Assembly (NCBI GenBank): GCA_036362785.1
Contig: CP143625.1
Coordinates: 249,401-313,400, forward strand
Source: a beta proteobacterium MWH-UniP1
GTDB lineage: Bacteria; Pseudomonadota; Gammaproteobacteria; Burkholderiales; Burkholderiaceae_A
Length of the DNA: 64,000 bases
Direction of reading: 5' to 3'
The notes under the pieces are model-generated. The model searched no databases. It had not been told where the DNA came from and worked only from the letters and a program-made list of their open reading frames with translations. The position numbers and the translations under genes were made by a program. Below, one piece after another: positions 18,574 through 28,513 of this stretch; positions within the stretch are counted from its first letter, which is position 1, and every line of letters starts with the position of its first letter.

Positions 18574-19551
18574 ATGTCGCAGACGGTAAAAGCTATTCGT
18601 GTAGATGCCTTTGGGGGCCCAGAAGTCTTAAAAATGATCGATCTCACCCTGCCCGAGTTGGGCGAGGGACAGGCCTTGGTCGAGCACAAGGCCTGTGGCC
18701 TGAATTACATCGACATCTATCACCGCACGGGTGTCTACCCCAATGCCCTGCCGTATTACCCCGGCATGGAGGGCTCCGGCATTGTGAAGGCTGTGGGCAA
18801 GGGGGTGAAGCACGTGAAAGTCGGCGACCGCGTGGCCTATGTGGCCACGCCCCCGGGCTCGTATTCTGAAGCTCGAGTGGTCAATGCCCAGCGGCTGATC
18901 AAGATCCCCAAGGCGATTTCTTTTGAAACGGGCGCCGCCATGATGCTAAAAGGCATGACGGCGTCTTACCTGCTCAAACGCACAGCCAACCTTCAAAAGG
19001 GCCACACCATTTTGTTCCACGCGGCGGCAGGCGGCGTGGGCTTAATCGCCATTCAGATTGCCAAGCTGATGGGCGTGACCGTGATTGGCACGGTGGGCTC
19101 GGATGAAAAAGCAAAACTTGCGAAGAAATGGGGCTGTGACCACACGATTGTCTATACCCGCGAGAACTTTGCGGAAGAGGTAAAGAAAATCACCAAGGGC
19201 CGCGGTGTAGATGTGGTCTATGACTCGGTCGGCAAAGACACTTTCCAGGGCTCTCTGGATTCGCTGCGTAAATACGGGTTGATGGTGAGCTATGGCAATG
19301 CTTCGGGCAAGGTCGCGCCGTTTACAACGGATGCCATGCGCGGGTCGCTGTTCATTACCCGGCCATCGCTCTTCCCATATATCGAGACACGCGAAGAGTT
19401 AGAACTCACCGCGAACGATTTGGTGAAGATGGTGGCGAGCAAAAAGCTGATTATTCCCGTGGAGCGGACGTATAAGCTTTCCGATGTGCAGCAGGCCCAT
19501 CGTGATCTCGAGGGCCGCAAGACCACGGGTTGTTCGGTGTTGATTCCTTAA
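18574..19551 (+). CDS. NADPH:quinone oxidoreductase (zinc-independent MDR family)
   Basis: 325 residues. [17 protein letters not shown] and the NADPH-binding [19 protein letters not shown] are signatures of QorA-type enzymes, which reduce quinones by one electron. No zinc-binding cysteines are seen. GGAG lies about 9 bp before the ATG at 18574. It is divergent from the gcv operon, sharing the 463-bp gap 18111-18573 that holds the riboswitch. It overlaps the convergent fbp by 4 bp at the stops. Physiological substrate unknown. Confidence 0.9.
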   Translation: MSQTVKAIRVDAFGGPEVLKMIDLTLPELGEGQALVEHKACGLNYIDIYHRTGVYPNALPYYPGMEGSGIVKAVGKGVKHVKVGDRVAYVATPPGSYSEARVVNAQRLIKIPKAISFETGAAMMLKGMTASYLLKRTANLQKGHTILFHAAAGGVGLIAIQIAKLMGVTVIGTVGSDEKAKLAKKWGCDHTIVYTRENFAEEVKKITKGRGVDVVYDSVGKDTFQGSLDSLRKYGLMVSYGNASGKVAPFTTDAMRGSLFITRPSLFPYIETREELELTANDLVKMVASKKLIIPVERTYKLSDVQQAHRDLEGRKTTGCSVLIP

Positions 19552-20528
19552 GCGTGGTAGCCGGTCACCCGATCAATTTCGTTTTTCGACCCGAGAAATA
19601 CCGCCACCCGCTGGTGCAATTTCTCGGGCTGAATTTCTAGAATCCGCTTTCGGCCATTCGTTGACGCGCCGCCTGCCTGCTCCACCAGCAGGCTCATTGG
19701 GTTGGCTTCGTACATCAGGCGAAGCTTGCCGGGCTTATCAGGCTCACGGGCATCGCGTGGATACATAAAGGTGCCACCGCGTGTCAGCACGCGGTGGACA
19801 TCCGCCACCATGCTGGCAATCCAGCGCATGTTGAAGTCCTTACCCAGCGGCCCCGTCTTGCCCGCCAGCATTTCATCAATGTAGCGTTTGACAGGCGGCT
19901 CCCAATGCCGCGCGTTAGATGCATTGATCGCGAACTCTTTGGTGTCTTGCGGGATCTGCATCCGCTCGGTGGTGCACCACCATTTGTGCTTATCCAGGGT
20001 AAAGGCGGTGGTGCCGTTCCCTAAGCTGATCACAAGCTGGGTCGATGGGCCATAGGCCACATAACCCGCAGCGATCTGCTGCGTGCCCGGCTGCAGGAAT
20101 GCGTTCTGAATTACGGCCGCATCGGAACTTGCCGTAATGCTTGCGGGTTTTTTCAGAATCGAAAAAATGGTGCCAATCGACACATTGACATCAATGTTCG
20201 ATGAACCATCTAGCGGATCAAAGAGCAGGAGATAGTCGTTGATGGCATTCGAATTGACTACCGGTGTCTCCATCTCTTCCGAGGCCACGGCAAACACACC
20301 GGCTTTTTCGCCGGCAGCAAGCAAGATGTCGTTGGCAATTACATCCAGTTTCTTTTGATGCTCGCCCTGCACGTTGTCGCTGCCGGCCTCGCCTAGAATG
20401 CCGGCCAGCGCGCCACGGCGGACTTCCTGGCTAATGGTGTCGCAGGCGGCAAGCACGCGGGTGATCACGTTGCAGAGTTCGGCGGGCGCTTTGGCCTGGG
20501 CCAGGTAATCAGAAATGTCGCTTGGCAT
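19548..20528 (-). CDS. fbp: Fructose-1,6-bisphosphatase class 1
   Basis: 326 residues. Hydrolyses fructose-1,6-bisphosphate in gluconeogenesis. The metal site [24 protein letters not shown] is perfect for class 1, and [21 protein letters not shown] near the C terminus is the substrate and second metal region. Length is normal. Divergent from tcdA with a 53-bp gap, convergent with the quinone reductase. Confidence 0.98.
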   Translation of the reverse strand: MPSDISDYLAQAKAPAELCNVITRVLAACDTISQEVRRGALAGILGEAGSDNVQGEHQKKLDVIANDILLAAGEKAGVFAVASEEMETPVVNSNAINDYLLLFDPLDGSSNIDVNVSIGTIFSILKKPASITASSDAAVIQNAFLQPGTQQIAAGYVAYGPSTQLVISLGNGTTAFTLDKHKWWCTTERMQIPQDTKEFAINASNARHWEPPVKRYIDEMLAGKTGPLGKDFNMRWIASMVADVHRVLTRGGTFMYPRDAREPDKPGKLRLMYEANPMSLLVEQAGGASTNGRKRILEIQPEKLHQRVAVFLGSKNEIDRVTGYHA

Positions 20529-20581
20529 GGCTATGCTCTATTCCGGGGTGATTTGAGAAATGATTCACAATTATCCCCATT

Positions 20582-21331
20582 ATGAAATCCAACCCAGTAA
20601 GTCGCCAATTTGCCAGTACCGCCCGGCTGTTTTCTCAGCAGGCTTATGCGAGTCTTCGCGCTGCTCACATTGGGGTGGTGGGTGTGGGTGGGGTGGGTTC
20701 CTGGGCGGCCGAGGCCCTGTGCCGCTCTGGCGTGGGTCGACTGACCCTGGTGGATATGGACCACGTGGCCGAATCCAATCTGAATCGGCAGATTCAGGCC
20801 CTGCACTCGGGGTTAGGGGCTTCGAAAGTCCAGGCGCTCAAAGAGCGATTTGCTGATATCGCGCCCGACTGTATGGTGGCGACAGTTGATGATTTTGTAA
20901 CCCCGGAGAACGTGGCTTCAATATTGAAGTCAGATGGCCCAGACATCTGGATTGACGCGACCGATGACCTTGCCGCCAAGCGGGCCATGGTTCTGTGGAT
21001 GAAGGACCAAAAGCGTTTGAAGGATTTGGTGGTGAGCGGTGCGGCAGGCGGGAAGACTGACCCGACCCGTATTCAGGTGGCAGATTTATCAGAGACCGTG
21101 CAAGACGCCTTGCTCTCCAGTCTGCGGTATGACCTGCGCAAGCAGCACGGTTTTCCGCGGGAGGGCCGCATGCGCATCCAGGCGGTGTTTTCTTCGCAGC
21201 CCACGATTAAGTCGGAAGACTGCGACCCAGCCGCAAAGCTCGCCTGTGCGGGCTATGGGTCTTTGGTCACCATTACCGCCACGATGGGTATGGTTGCTGC
21301 GAACTTGGCCATGCAGTTGGCGTCCAAGTGA
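20582..21331 (+). CDS. tcdA: tRNA threonylcarbamoyladenosine dehydratase
   Basis: 249 residues of the E1-like ThiF/MoeB fold. GVGGVGSWAAEAL (34-46) binds ATP; DMDHVAESNLNRQ (58-70) is the adenylation site. TcdA cyclises t6A37 of ANN-decoding tRNAs to ct6A. There is no rhodanese domain, which separates it from MoeB-type proteins. A lone gene 105 bp upstream of pepN. Confidence 0.92.
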   Translation: MKSNPVSRQFASTARLFSQQAYASLRAAHIGVVGVGGVGSWAAEALCRSGVGRLTLVDMDHVAESNLNRQIQALHSGLGASKVQALKERFADIAPDCMVATVDDFVTPENVASILKSDGPDIWIDATDDLAAKRAMVLWMKDQKRLKDLVVSGAAGGKTDPTRIQVADLSETVQDALLSSLRYDLRKQHGFPREGRMRIQAVFSSQPTIKSEDCDPAAKLACAGYGSLVTITATMGMVAANLAMQLASK

Positions 21332-21436
21332 ACAAGCCCGCATGCAATTTAAGACCCTCAGGCCAACAAAAGTCTAATTCTTGCTGTTCTTGAAGTAGTG
21401 CCCGATTCCGAATTACGTATTTCAAAAGGTAAACCC

Positions 21437-24301
21437 ATGAGCGTCCGTGATGCACTGAACCCCGCCCTGACCACACCGGTTGTGATCCGTCGGCACGACT
21501 ACCAGCCCCCAACCCATCGCGTTGATTCGGTCAGGCTTGATTTCAAATTGGGGTTGGAAGCCACTCGGGTCGTGAATGAATTTACGTTTGCGCGCACGGG
21601 CAATCAAAGCGCTTTGCGCCTGTATGGTGACGAGCTGACCTTTGTCAGTGTTGCGGTTGATGGCCGCACACTCGCGCCAACCGAATTTGATGTGTCGCCC
21701 CAACACTTAGAAATTTTTAATCTGCCAGAGTCGGGCCTGCTGCGTGTCGAGACCCTGATCAATCCCACAGCCAATACCGCCTTAATGGGGCTTTATGCAT
21801 CCCGTGGTGGGCTCTTTACCCAGTGTGAGTCTGAGGGTTTTCGCCGCATTACGTACTTCTTAGATCGGCCCGATGTCATGGCCACTTACCGGGTGGTGTT
21901 GCGGGGTTCGAAAGAAGACTTCCCGGTCATGCTGTCCAACGGCAATTTGGTTTCAGAAAAAGATTTGGGCAATGGCCTGCACGAGGCCCATTGGCACGAC
22001 CCCTTTCCGAAACCCAGTTATCTGTTTGCCTTGGTCGCCGCCAAGCTTGACCGAATTGAAGAGACTGTTACAACGGCAAGCGGCAAACAGGCATTGCTTC
22101 AGGTCTACACCCGTAAAGAAGACCTATCTCAAGCTGACTTTGCCATGCAGTCGCTCAAGCGCGCTATTTTCTGGGATGAGCAGCGATATGGACTCGAGCT
22201 TGATCTTGAGCGTTTCATGATCGTGGCCGTGCCGGATTTCAACTCTGGCGCGATGGAAAACAAGGGGCTGAATCTTTTTAACACCAAGTTTGTGTTGGCA
22301 GATCCGCAGTTGGCGACCGACGTGGACTATGACGGCATTGAGTCCGTGGTTGCCCATGAGTATTTCCACAACTGGACTGGCAATCGCATCACCTGCCGGG
22401 ATTGGTTTCAGTTGACCTTAAAAGAGGGCCTAACGGTATTTCGGGATTCAGAGTTTTCATCTGATATGGCCGCCCAGGGGCTCTCACCCAAAGAGGCTGC
22501 CTCTGCACGGTCGGTGCGCCGAATCGATTCAGTCCGTGTGCTGCGGGCTGCGCAATTTCCGGAAGATGCTGGTCCCATGTCTCACCCGATTCGACCGGAT
22601 AGCTATCAAGAAATTCGTAATTTCTACACGGCGACGGTCTATGAAAAGGGTGCCGAAGTCATTCGCATGCTTCAGACCCTGCTGTCGGTGGATGGTTTTC
22701 GCCGTGGCATGGATTTGTATTTCGCAAGGCATGATGGCCAGGCCGTGACGTGTGACGATTTTGTAGCTGCGATGTTTGATGCCAATCCTGAGCAGTCGGC
22801 AGCGTTAGTCGGTAACAGCGCAAAAGCAGCCGAACTGTTTATGCGCTGGTATGACACGTCAGGCACACCTCAAGTCCAGGTGTCAGACACCTGGGATGAG
22901 CAGTCTGGTGTTTATCAATTGCACTTCACACAGCGCATCTCAAAAACCAGCCCATCACAAAAACCGCTAATGATCCCGATTGCGCTGGGGTTGGTAGACC
23001 CAAGCGGCAACGAGATTTCATTTGCAAACGCGCAAGGATCCGCTGTGGTGTCCGCAACGGCGATAGGCAGGGTGTCAGACACCGCAGGCAAGGTGTCTGA
23101 CACCCTGCCTGAAACCTCGGAAGACGAGGCCCGGATGGGCGCTGCAAAATTGCAAGGCAATCTGTTTGTATTGATGGGGGAAACTGCAAGTCTGCAGGTG
23201 CCATCAGCAAGCGGGCGGCCCACGCCGTCTCTGTTGCGCGACTTCTCGGCCCCTGTCGCGCTGAATTACGACTATTCGGAAGGTCAGCTCTTGCATCTGC
23301 TGGCCCATGATGCAGACCCTTTTAATCGTTGGGAGGCAGGGCAACGGCTGATGTTGGGCGAGATTTTGAAAAGTGCGGCTGTATCAGTAGCGGTGTCAGG
23401 CACGGTGTCAGACACCTCTGGGGGGAATGCCCTGGAGGGTGTCTCAGGGGAATCGCTTGCGCCAATTTTGAATGCCTTTAAATCAATCGTTGCCGATTCA
23501 ACGCTGGACAATGCTTATAAGGCGGCGATGTTGACGTTGCCCTCTGAGCAATACATTGCGGAGCAGGTTGATGTGATTGAACCCCAGGCAATTCGCAATG
23601 CGCGCAATAGTCTGCGTTTGGCCTTAGCCAAGCACCTCAAGCTTGAGCTCCAGGCAATTGATCAGGCATTGCGCACACCGCCGGGCTCGACCTATTCGCC
23701 CGACCCCATCTCAACAGGCCGTCGATCCCTTGCCAATCTGGCCCAGCACTGGCTTGCGGTATCCGGCGAACTCACGGCAAAGGATTTGTTAGCTCGTTAT
23801 CAGTCCGTCACCAACATGACCGATCGTATGGCGGTATTGCAGGCACTCGTAGAAGTGGGCGGTCCAGAGTCGGAAGAAGCGTTGGGGCTTTATTTAGAGC
23901 AGTTCAAAGAACACGCGTTAGCTTTGGACAAATGGTTCACGGTGCAGGTCACCATGACATCTGACACGGCGTTAGACGTGGTGAATCGCCTGCTCACCCA
24001 TCCACAGTTTGATGCGGCCAATCCCAATCGTGTCCGCTCGGTATTGGGGGCATTTTTCCACCAAAATCTGGCGGGTTTTCACCGTGCCGATGGCCGGGGC
24101 TATGCGCTTTGGGCTGAGCAGGTGATTGCGATTGATCGGAAGAACTCTCAATTGGCATCTCGCATGGCCCGCGCACTGGATCGCTGGTCTCGATTCGAAC
24201 CCGTTCGCAAAGCCGCTATGAAGCAGGCCCTTGAGCAAGTCGCGGCAGATGAGAAACTCTCACCCGATGTGCGCGAGGTGGTCTCGAAGGCGCTTTCCTA
24301 G
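21437..24301 (+). CDS. pepN: Aminopeptidase N (M1 family), carrying repeat-derived inserts
   Basis: 954 residues from ATG 21437, chosen because AAAGG lies 7 bp upstream; an in-frame GTG at 21398 has no such site. GAMENKG is the exopeptidase motif, and HEYFHNWTGNR with KEGLTVFRD gives the HExxH-(18)-E zinc site. It removes N-terminal residues from peptides in the cytoplasm. RWYDTSGTPQV marks the proteobacterial type. Four repeat cores lie inside, each read Val-Ser-Asp-Thr at residues 482, 546, 553 and 657. They fall in variable loops after the catalytic domain, so the enzyme probably still works. earP follows directly. Confidence 0.96.
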   Translation: MSVRDALNPALTTPVVIRRHDYQPPTHRVDSVRLDFKLGLEATRVVNEFTFARTGNQSALRLYGDELTFVSVAVDGRTLAPTEFDVSPQHLEIFNLPESGLLRVETLINPTANTALMGLYASRGGLFTQCESEGFRRITYFLDRPDVMATYRVVLRGSKEDFPVMLSNGNLVSEKDLGNGLHEAHWHDPFPKPSYLFALVAAKLDRIEETVTTASGKQALLQVYTRKEDLSQADFAMQSLKRAIFWDEQRYGLELDLERFMIVAVPDFNSGAMENKGLNLFNTKFVLADPQLATDVDYDGIESVVAHEYFHNWTGNRITCRDWFQLTLKEGLTVFRDSEFSSDMAAQGLSPKEAASARSVRRIDSVRVLRAAQFPEDAGPMSHPIRPDSYQEIRNFYTATVYEKGAEVIRMLQTLLSVDGFRRGMDLYFARHDGQAVTCDDFVAAMFDANPEQSAALVGNSAKAAELFMRWYDTSGTPQVQVSDTWDEQSGVYQLHFTQRISKTSPSQKPLMIPIALGLVDPSGNEISFANAQGSAVVSATAIGRVSDTAGKVSDTLPETSEDEARMGAAKLQGNLFVLMGETASLQVPSASGRPTPSLLRDFSAPVALNYDYSEGQLLHLLAHDADPFNRWEAGQRLMLGEILKSAAVSVAVSGTVSDTSGGNALEGVSGESLAPILNAFKSIVADSTLDNAYKAAMLTLPSEQYIAEQVDVIEPQAIRNARNSLRLALAKHLKLELQAIDQALRTPPGSTYSPDPISTGRRSLANLAQHWLAVSGELTAKDLLARYQSVTNMTDRMAVLQALVEVGGPESEEALGLYLEQFKEHALALDKWFTVQVTMTSDTALDVVNRLLTHPQFDAANPNRVRSVLGAFFHQNLAGFHRADGRGYALWAEQVIAIDRKNSQLASRMARALDRWSRFEPVRKAAMKQALEQVAADEKLSPDVREVVSKALS
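22879..22891. repeat. Palindromic repeat core in pepN (single copy)
   Basis: Exact GGTGTCAGACACC, read V-S-D-T at PepN residue 482. It lies just after the conserved DTSGTPQV motif. Same family as the copies at 23071, 40535, 48140, 51640 and 57792. Confidence 0.9.
23066..23109. repeat. Inverted pair of palindromic repeats in pepN
   Basis: An 18-bp arm at 23066-23083 and its perfect reverse complement at 23092-23109 are separated by 8 bp. Each arm contains the 13-bp palindrome, at 23071 and 23092, 21 bp apart. The segment adds a hydrophilic VSDTAGKVSDT stretch to PepN. Confidence 0.95.
23392..23416. repeat. Repeat half-unit plus core in pepN
   Basis: GGTGTCAGGCAC (23392-23403) is followed at once by GGTGTCAGACACC (23404-23416). 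The reading is VSGT-VSDT. The 12-bp step from half-unit to core recurs at 40560, 51672 and 57781. Confidence 0.95.
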
Positions 24302-25387
24302 ATGACGACCTGGATCATCTTCTGTCGCGTTGTCGACCACTTTGGTGATGCCGGGTTTTGTTGGCGCTTGTCCGTGGCTTTGCGCCAACTTGGCATTGAT
24401 CGTGTGATTCTGGTGATTGATCGATTAAATGTCTTGGATGATCTGCGGGGTAGTCAGCGTGTTGATGGCGTGATGGTCATGCCCTGGAATGTGGTGGAAG
24501 AGCGGTGGGCCCAGCATGGTGTGCCCCCCGAGCATCAGGCGGATGTGGTGATCGAGGCCTTTGCCTGCAATCCACCGATTGCTTACCTGCAGTCACTCAA
24601 ACCTAATGCGCAATGGTTAACGCTGGATTATTTGGCAACAGAACCCTGGGCGGATTCCGTCCATGGTCAGCTGTCCCCATCGCCCGCGTTAAATCACCCT
24701 GCAGCCAAGACCCGCCGCTGGGCCGTACCTGGTTTTTCTGCAGGAACCGGCGGACTCTTGCACGGCAGTTGGCGCCATATCTTGCCCACTGAGCGCCGGG
24801 CCTGGCGGGCACGACTGGCCGGCCAGCCCATTGAAGACGATGTCTTCTTGGTGTTGGCTTTCGGCTATCAAGATGCACCATGGTCAGAGTTAGAAAAGCT
24901 GCTCGCAGAGCAACTGCCCACAGGTTTTTCGAGTTATCGATTCTGGCGACCCAAGGGCATTGAATACGCTCAGTTGGCGTTTGACCAGATCTTGCAGTCC
25001 TGTGACCTGAACTTCGTTCGGGGTGAAGACTCGTTTGTGCGGGCCCACTGGGCATCGGCTGGCCCGTGGCAGGTCCCCTTTGTCTGGCAGCCCTATCGCC
25101 AAGAGGACAAGGCCCATGGCCATAAGCTGGCGGGCTGGCTCAATCAGATGGTCTGCAGCCCCGCCTTAAAGCCATTGGAAGCCATGCATTGGGCTTGGAA
25201 CGGCATTCGGCCAACCGATGCCTACGAGACCCTGACACTGGCCCAGGCCTGGCGGGGGCTTGCAGGTCAGCTCGACAAGGTCTCAGACGGCCTTCACCAT
25301 GCCTGCTTGGGGTTGGCTGGGCGGCCCAGCTTAGAGGAACATCTGATCGGCATGGCTAACTCGTCCGATTTGACCAAAAAAACTTGA
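24302..25387 (+). CDS. earP: EF-P arginine rhamnosyltransferase
   Basis: 361 residues. EarP is a GT-B inverting enzyme that moves L-rhamnose from dTDP-rhamnose onto Arg32 of EF-P, needed for full rescue of ribosomes stalled at polyproline. The N terminus WIIFCRVVDHFGDAGFCWRL and the C-terminal FVRGEDSFVRAHWA with PFVWQPYRQED match the family and its donor-binding pocket. It begins immediately after the pepN stop. efp lies about 1 kb downstream, interrupted only by a toxin-antitoxin pair. The donor-making rfbBDAC genes are 6-10 kb further on. Confidence 0.95.
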   Translation: MTTWIIFCRVVDHFGDAGFCWRLSVALRQLGIDRVILVIDRLNVLDDLRGSQRVDGVMVMPWNVVEERWAQHGVPPEHQADVVIEAFACNPPIAYLQSLKPNAQWLTLDYLATEPWADSVHGQLSPSPALNHPAAKTRRWAVPGFSAGTGGLLHGSWRHILPTERRAWRARLAGQPIEDDVFLVLAFGYQDAPWSELEKLLAEQLPTGFSSYRFWRPKGIEYAQLAFDQILQSCDLNFVRGEDSFVRAHWASAGPWQVPFVWQPYRQEDKAHGHKLAGWLNQMVCSPALKPLEAMHWAWNGIRPTDAYETLTLAQAWRGLAGQLDKVSDGLHHACLGLAGRPSLEEHLIGMANSSDLTKKT

Positions 25388-25412
25388 TAAAGTAAGGAAA
25401 AATCCTTACAAT
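25384..25412 (+). promoter_or_regulatory. Promoter and operator of prlF-yhaV
   Basis: TTGATA (25384-25389), a 17-bp spacer and TACAAT (25407-25412) make a strong sigma70 promoter. Inside it GTAAGGA (25392-25398) and TCCTTAC (25403-25409) form an inverted repeat with a 4-bp centre, overlapping the spacer and the -10 box. This is where an autoregulating PrlF dimer would be expected to bind. Confidence 0.75.
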
Positions 25413-25437
25413 CTGTGCTGCAAACAGGAGACATCCC

Positions 25438-25758
25438 ATGCCCGCGATCGAAGAAGTGGCCACCATCACGTCAAAAGGTCAAATCACCTTACCCAAAGCC
25501 ATCCGCCAAGCATTGGGTGTGGACTATGGTGGCAAGGTTGCCTTCGCCCTCCAGGGCTCGCGGGTGATCGTTACCCGGGCCCAGGATTCAGCGCATGAAG
25601 ACCCCGCCATTGGTAGTTTCTTGGCACTATTAGAGTCGGATATCCGGGCGGGCAAGCGCGTCACGACCCTGCCAGATGACCTGGTAAATGCCATGCTGGC
25701 GACCTTAAAACAACCCGCAGACTTGACCAGTGAGATTGAAGGCGACGTGGCACTGTGA
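25438..25758 (+). CDS. prlF: PrlF-type antitoxin (AbrB/SpoVT fold)
   Basis: 106 residues. ITSKGQITLPKAIRQALGV is the swapped-hairpin AbrB DNA-binding domain. The C-terminal half matches the size expected for YhaV binding. AGGAG lies just upstream of the ATG. Stop and yhaV start overlap by 4 bp, a sign of coupled translation. It likely neutralises YhaV and represses the operon at the inverted repeat upstream. Confidence 0.85.
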   Translation: MPAIEEVATITSKGQITLPKAIRQALGVDYGGKVAFALQGSRVIVTRAQDSAHEDPAIGSFLALLESDIRAGKRVTTLPDDLVNAMLATLKQPADLTSEIEGDVAL

Positions 25759-26207
25759 TTCAACGACATGGGTGGACGCTGCTCTTTCACGAGTGTTTGG
25801 TGGAGCAGCTCCGCAGGCTTCATGCTGCCGTTACGCGTGTTCAGCAAAAAGACCCGAGTGGCTTTGAGTCAAATGCCAATACTCGGCTGTTTGCTGCGCT
25901 GTCAAAGTTGATTTTTGAGACGGTGCCCAGCGATCCAAATCGCGAGGAATATCGTCAGGGCAACACTAAGGTAACTGCCTTTCGCCACTGGCGGCGGGCG
26001 AAAGTTGGGCGTCGATTTAGGTTATTTTTTCGATTTGATTCGAAAGCCAAGATCATCGTATTTGCCTGGGTTAACGACGAAAACGGCCTGCGCTCTTCGG
26101 GGAGCAAAACCGACCCCTACGTTGTTTTTCAAAGGATGCTTGAGCGGGGGCACCCCCCGGACGATTGGTCTAAGTTGGTCTTGGAAAGCCAAGAAGACTG
26201 GCAATAA
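25755..26207 (+). CDS. yhaV: YhaV-type toxin ribonuclease
   Basis: 150 residues. GRRFRLFFRFDSKAKIIVFAWVNDENGLR and KTDPYVVFQRMLERGHPPDDW follow the E. coli YhaV pattern closely, a RelE-like ribosome-dependent mRNA nuclease. Starts at GTG 25755 within the prlF stop. The module is wedged between earP and efp, two genes that work together, so it probably inserted later. Confidence 0.88.
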   Translation: MIQRHGWTLLFHECLVEQLRRLHAAVTRVQQKDPSGFESNANTRLFAALSKLIFETVPSDPNREEYRQGNTKVTAFRHWRRAKVGRRFRLFFRFDSKAKIIVFAWVNDENGLRSSGSKTDPYVVFQRMLERGHPPDDWSKLVLESQEDWQ

Positions 26208-26352
26208 GCCAAAAAACCGGGCCTGAAACGGCTAGAATTAAGGGTTTCGCGCAAGCCCGCTCCAGTAAGGTGACAATTTCGAATCTGAGTCGGCAGCCTG
26301 GCATTGGCAGGGCCAGCACGCGCCCCTTCAAAAATCTTTTGGAACAAGTTTT

Positions 26353-26913
26353 ATGAAAATCGCACAAGAACTCCGCGTTGGCAACGTCGTTATGGTCGGC
26401 GCCGACCCCATGGTCGTTTTAAAGACCGAATACAACAAGTCTGGCCGTAATGCCGCCGTTGTGAAATTGAAGATGAAAAATTTGCTCTCCGGCTCTGGCC
26501 AAGAGACGGTTTATAAAGCCGATGAAAAATTCGACACCGTGGTGCTGGACCGCAAGGAAGTCACGTACTCCTATTTTGCAGACCCCATGTATGTCTTCAT
26601 GGATGCCGATTACAACCAGTACGAAGTCGAAGCCGAGTCCATGGGCGATGCACTGAACTACGTGGAAGAGGGCATGGCCTGTGAAGCAGTCTTTTACGAG
26701 GGCCGCGCCATCTCGGTGGAACTGCCCACCACGGTTGTGCGTGAAGTGGCTTACACCGAGCCTGCTGTGAAGGGTGATACTTCTGGCAAGGTCATGAAGC
26801 CAGCACGTATTGCGCCCACGAATTTTGAAATCTCCGTGCCCGCGTTTGTGGACATTGGCGACAAAATCGAAATCGATACCCGCACCGCTGAATACCGTAA
26901 CCGGGTGAAGTAA
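26353..26913 (+). CDS. efp: Translation elongation factor P (Arg32 type)
   Basis: 186 residues, three beta domains. Residue 32 at the tip of domain I is Arg ([10 protein letters not shown]), the site rhamnosylated by EarP, rather than the Lys used in beta-lysylation. It stimulates peptide-bond formation at proline stretches. The C-terminal domain III ends with the family signature [17 protein letters not shown] terminator-like hairpin follows. It probably has its own promoter in the 145-bp gap after yhaV. Confidence 0.98.
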   Translation: MKIAQELRVGNVVMVGADPMVVLKTEYNKSGRNAAVVKLKMKNLLSGSGQETVYKADEKFDTVVLDRKEVTYSYFADPMYVFMDADYNQYEVEAESMGDALNYVEEGMACEAVFYEGRAISVELPTTVVREVAYTEPAVKGDTSGKVMKPARIAPTNFEISVPAFVDIGDKIEIDTRTAEYRNRVK

Positions 26914-26917
26914 TTCC

Positions 26918-26939
26918 AAGGCCCGTTACAACGGGCCTT
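26918..26939 (+). terminator. Hairpin terminator after efp
   Basis: AAGGCCCGTT and AACGGGCCTT form a 10-bp inverted repeat around AC, 5 bp after the efp stop. The following bases are only moderately T-rich, so termination may be partial. Confidence 0.65.
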
Positions 26940-26974
26940 GATGTAGTTCTTCATAACAGAGGCGCTCCTGTCCG

Positions 26975-28450
26975 ATGGCAAACGATAGTTTTCTAAAAGA
27001 AGTCGAAGCCGTTGTTGGAGCGGCCTATGTCAAGACCAAACCGGCGGATGTAGAAAATTATTCCGTCGATTGGAAAAAGCGCTATTTCGGTAAACCTCTA
27101 GCGGTCGTATTACCTGCCAACACCGAGCAGGTGGCCGCTGTTGTTCAGCTCGCTAACCAATATCAAGTTGGCCTGGTTCCCCAGGGCGGTAATACCGGCT
27201 TGACTGGTGCCGGTGTGCCCGATGACTCCGGCACTCAGGTGGTGCTGTCTTTGTCACGCCTGAAAGCCATTCGCGCTAAAGATACAGAAAACAAAACACT
27301 CACGTTAGAAGTCGGCATCACCTTGCAGCAGGTTCAAGAGATCGCCGATAGCATGGGCCTGTTGTTTCCCTTAAGTCTGGGTGCCGAAGGCACCGCAACG
27401 ATCGGTGGAAATCTCTCGACCAATGCGGGCGGTACTGGCGTGCTTCGTTATGGTAACGCCCGCGATCTCTGCCTGGGAGTTGAGGTGGTCACTGCAACTG
27501 GCGAAGTCTGGAACGGTCTGCGGGCCCTGCGCAAAGACAACACTGGCTATGACTTGCGCGATCTGTTTGTGGGTAGCGAAGGCACGCTTGGCATTATTAC
27601 CGCTGCTGTCTTAAAGCTGTTTCCGAAGCCGGCCGGAGTCATGACTGCACTGGCCCAGGTGAGTGGCCCGAAAGACGCATTACGGCTTTTGCAGATTGCA
27701 CAAAAGCGGTGTGACGCAGCACTGACTGGCTTTGAGTTCATGGCAAGCACAAGCACTCAGTTTGTCACGACCTATTACCCCGATGTCGCCCGGTTTGCCT
27801 TCCCAATTATTGGTGGTGGCGACAGCGGCGTTCCGCTATCAGACTGTGTGCTTCTGGAGATCTCCCATCCAGAGTCTGAGCAGGCGGCGACACAAATGTT
27901 AGAGGCGGTGATGGAGCAGGCGATTGAAGAAAGCATTGTGAGTGATGCCATCGTTGCCCAATCGCAAAGCCAGGCCAAAGCCATGTGGCATATGCGGGAG
28001 ACGATCACACTCGGTGCAGCTGAGGATGGCGCGCAAGCGAAGCATGATATTGCAGTGCCAATTTCATCGATTTTGGACTTTATCGAGCAGATGGATGCCG
28101 AGCTTTTGGCTGCTTATCCCGGTGTTCGTATCAGCAACTTTGGCCACTTTGGTGATGGCAACCTGCATTACAACATCGCCCCACCGGCAGCTTTAGCGGT
28201 GGGTAAAACACGGGCAGAGCGTCACGCGGCGTTCAACGATTACTTGGCCAAGTTTGAGGACGATATTCACAAGCGGGTCCATGATCGTGTGGCAAGCCTC
28301 AATGGTTCAATTAGCGCGGAACATGGCCTGGGTGTAATGCGCCGGGACGAGGCCAAGCGTTATAAAAGCCCGATAGAGCTGCAATTGATGAAGACCATCA
28401 AGCAGGCGCTCGACCCCAAGGGGATTCTGAATCCGGGGAAAGTGCTTTAG
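26975..28450 (+). CDS. FAD-linked oxidase of the GlcD/D-2-hydroxyacid dehydrogenase type
   Basis: 491 residues. The PCMH-type FAD domain shows VPQGGNTGLTGAGVPD and GAEGTATIGGNLSTNAGGTGVLRYGN. The C-terminal part has ISNFGHFGDGNLHYN with metal-binding His, and ends GSISAEHGLGVMRRDEAKRYKSPIELQLMKTIKQALDPKGILNPGK, cut short here, as in D-2-hydroxyglutarate and D-lactate dehydrogenases. Substrate is probably a D-2-hydroxyacid. It stands alone, without GlcE or GlcF subunits beside it. Confidence 0.88.
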   Translation: MANDSFLKEVEAVVGAAYVKTKPADVENYSVDWKKRYFGKPLAVVLPANTEQVAAVVQLANQYQVGLVPQGGNTGLTGAGVPDDSGTQVVLSLSRLKAIRAKDTENKTLTLEVGITLQQVQEIADSMGLLFPLSLGAEGTATIGGNLSTNAGGTGVLRYGNARDLCLGVEVVTATGEVWNGLRALRKDNTGYDLRDLFVGSEGTLGIITAAVLKLFPKPAGVMTALAQVSGPKDALRLLQIAQKRCDAALTGFEFMASTSTQFVTTYYPDVARFAFPIIGGGDSGVPLSDCVLLEISHPESEQAATQMLEAVMEQAIEESIVSDAIVAQSQSQAKAMWHMRETITLGAAEDGAQAKHDIAVPISSILDFIEQMDAELLAAYPGVRISNFGHFGDGNLHYNIAPPAALAVGKTRAERHAAFNDYLAKFEDDIHKRVHDRVASLNGSISAEHGLGVMRRDEAKRYKSPIELQLMKTIKQALDPKGILNPGKVL

Positions 28451-28454
28451 GGTG

Positions 28455-28482
28455 TTGACGCGCCTCTCATAATAGCTAAAAT
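28455..28482 (+). promoter_or_regulatory. Promoter of the Phd-CcdB module
   Basis: TTGACG (28455-28460), 16 bp and TAAAAT (28477-28482). A short inverted repeat TAGC/GCTA (28473-28487) overlaps the -10 box, consistent with autorepression by the antitoxin. Confidence 0.55.
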
Positions 28483-28513
28483 GGCTAATTATGACCAAAC
28501 GGAGGGCGGTCCC

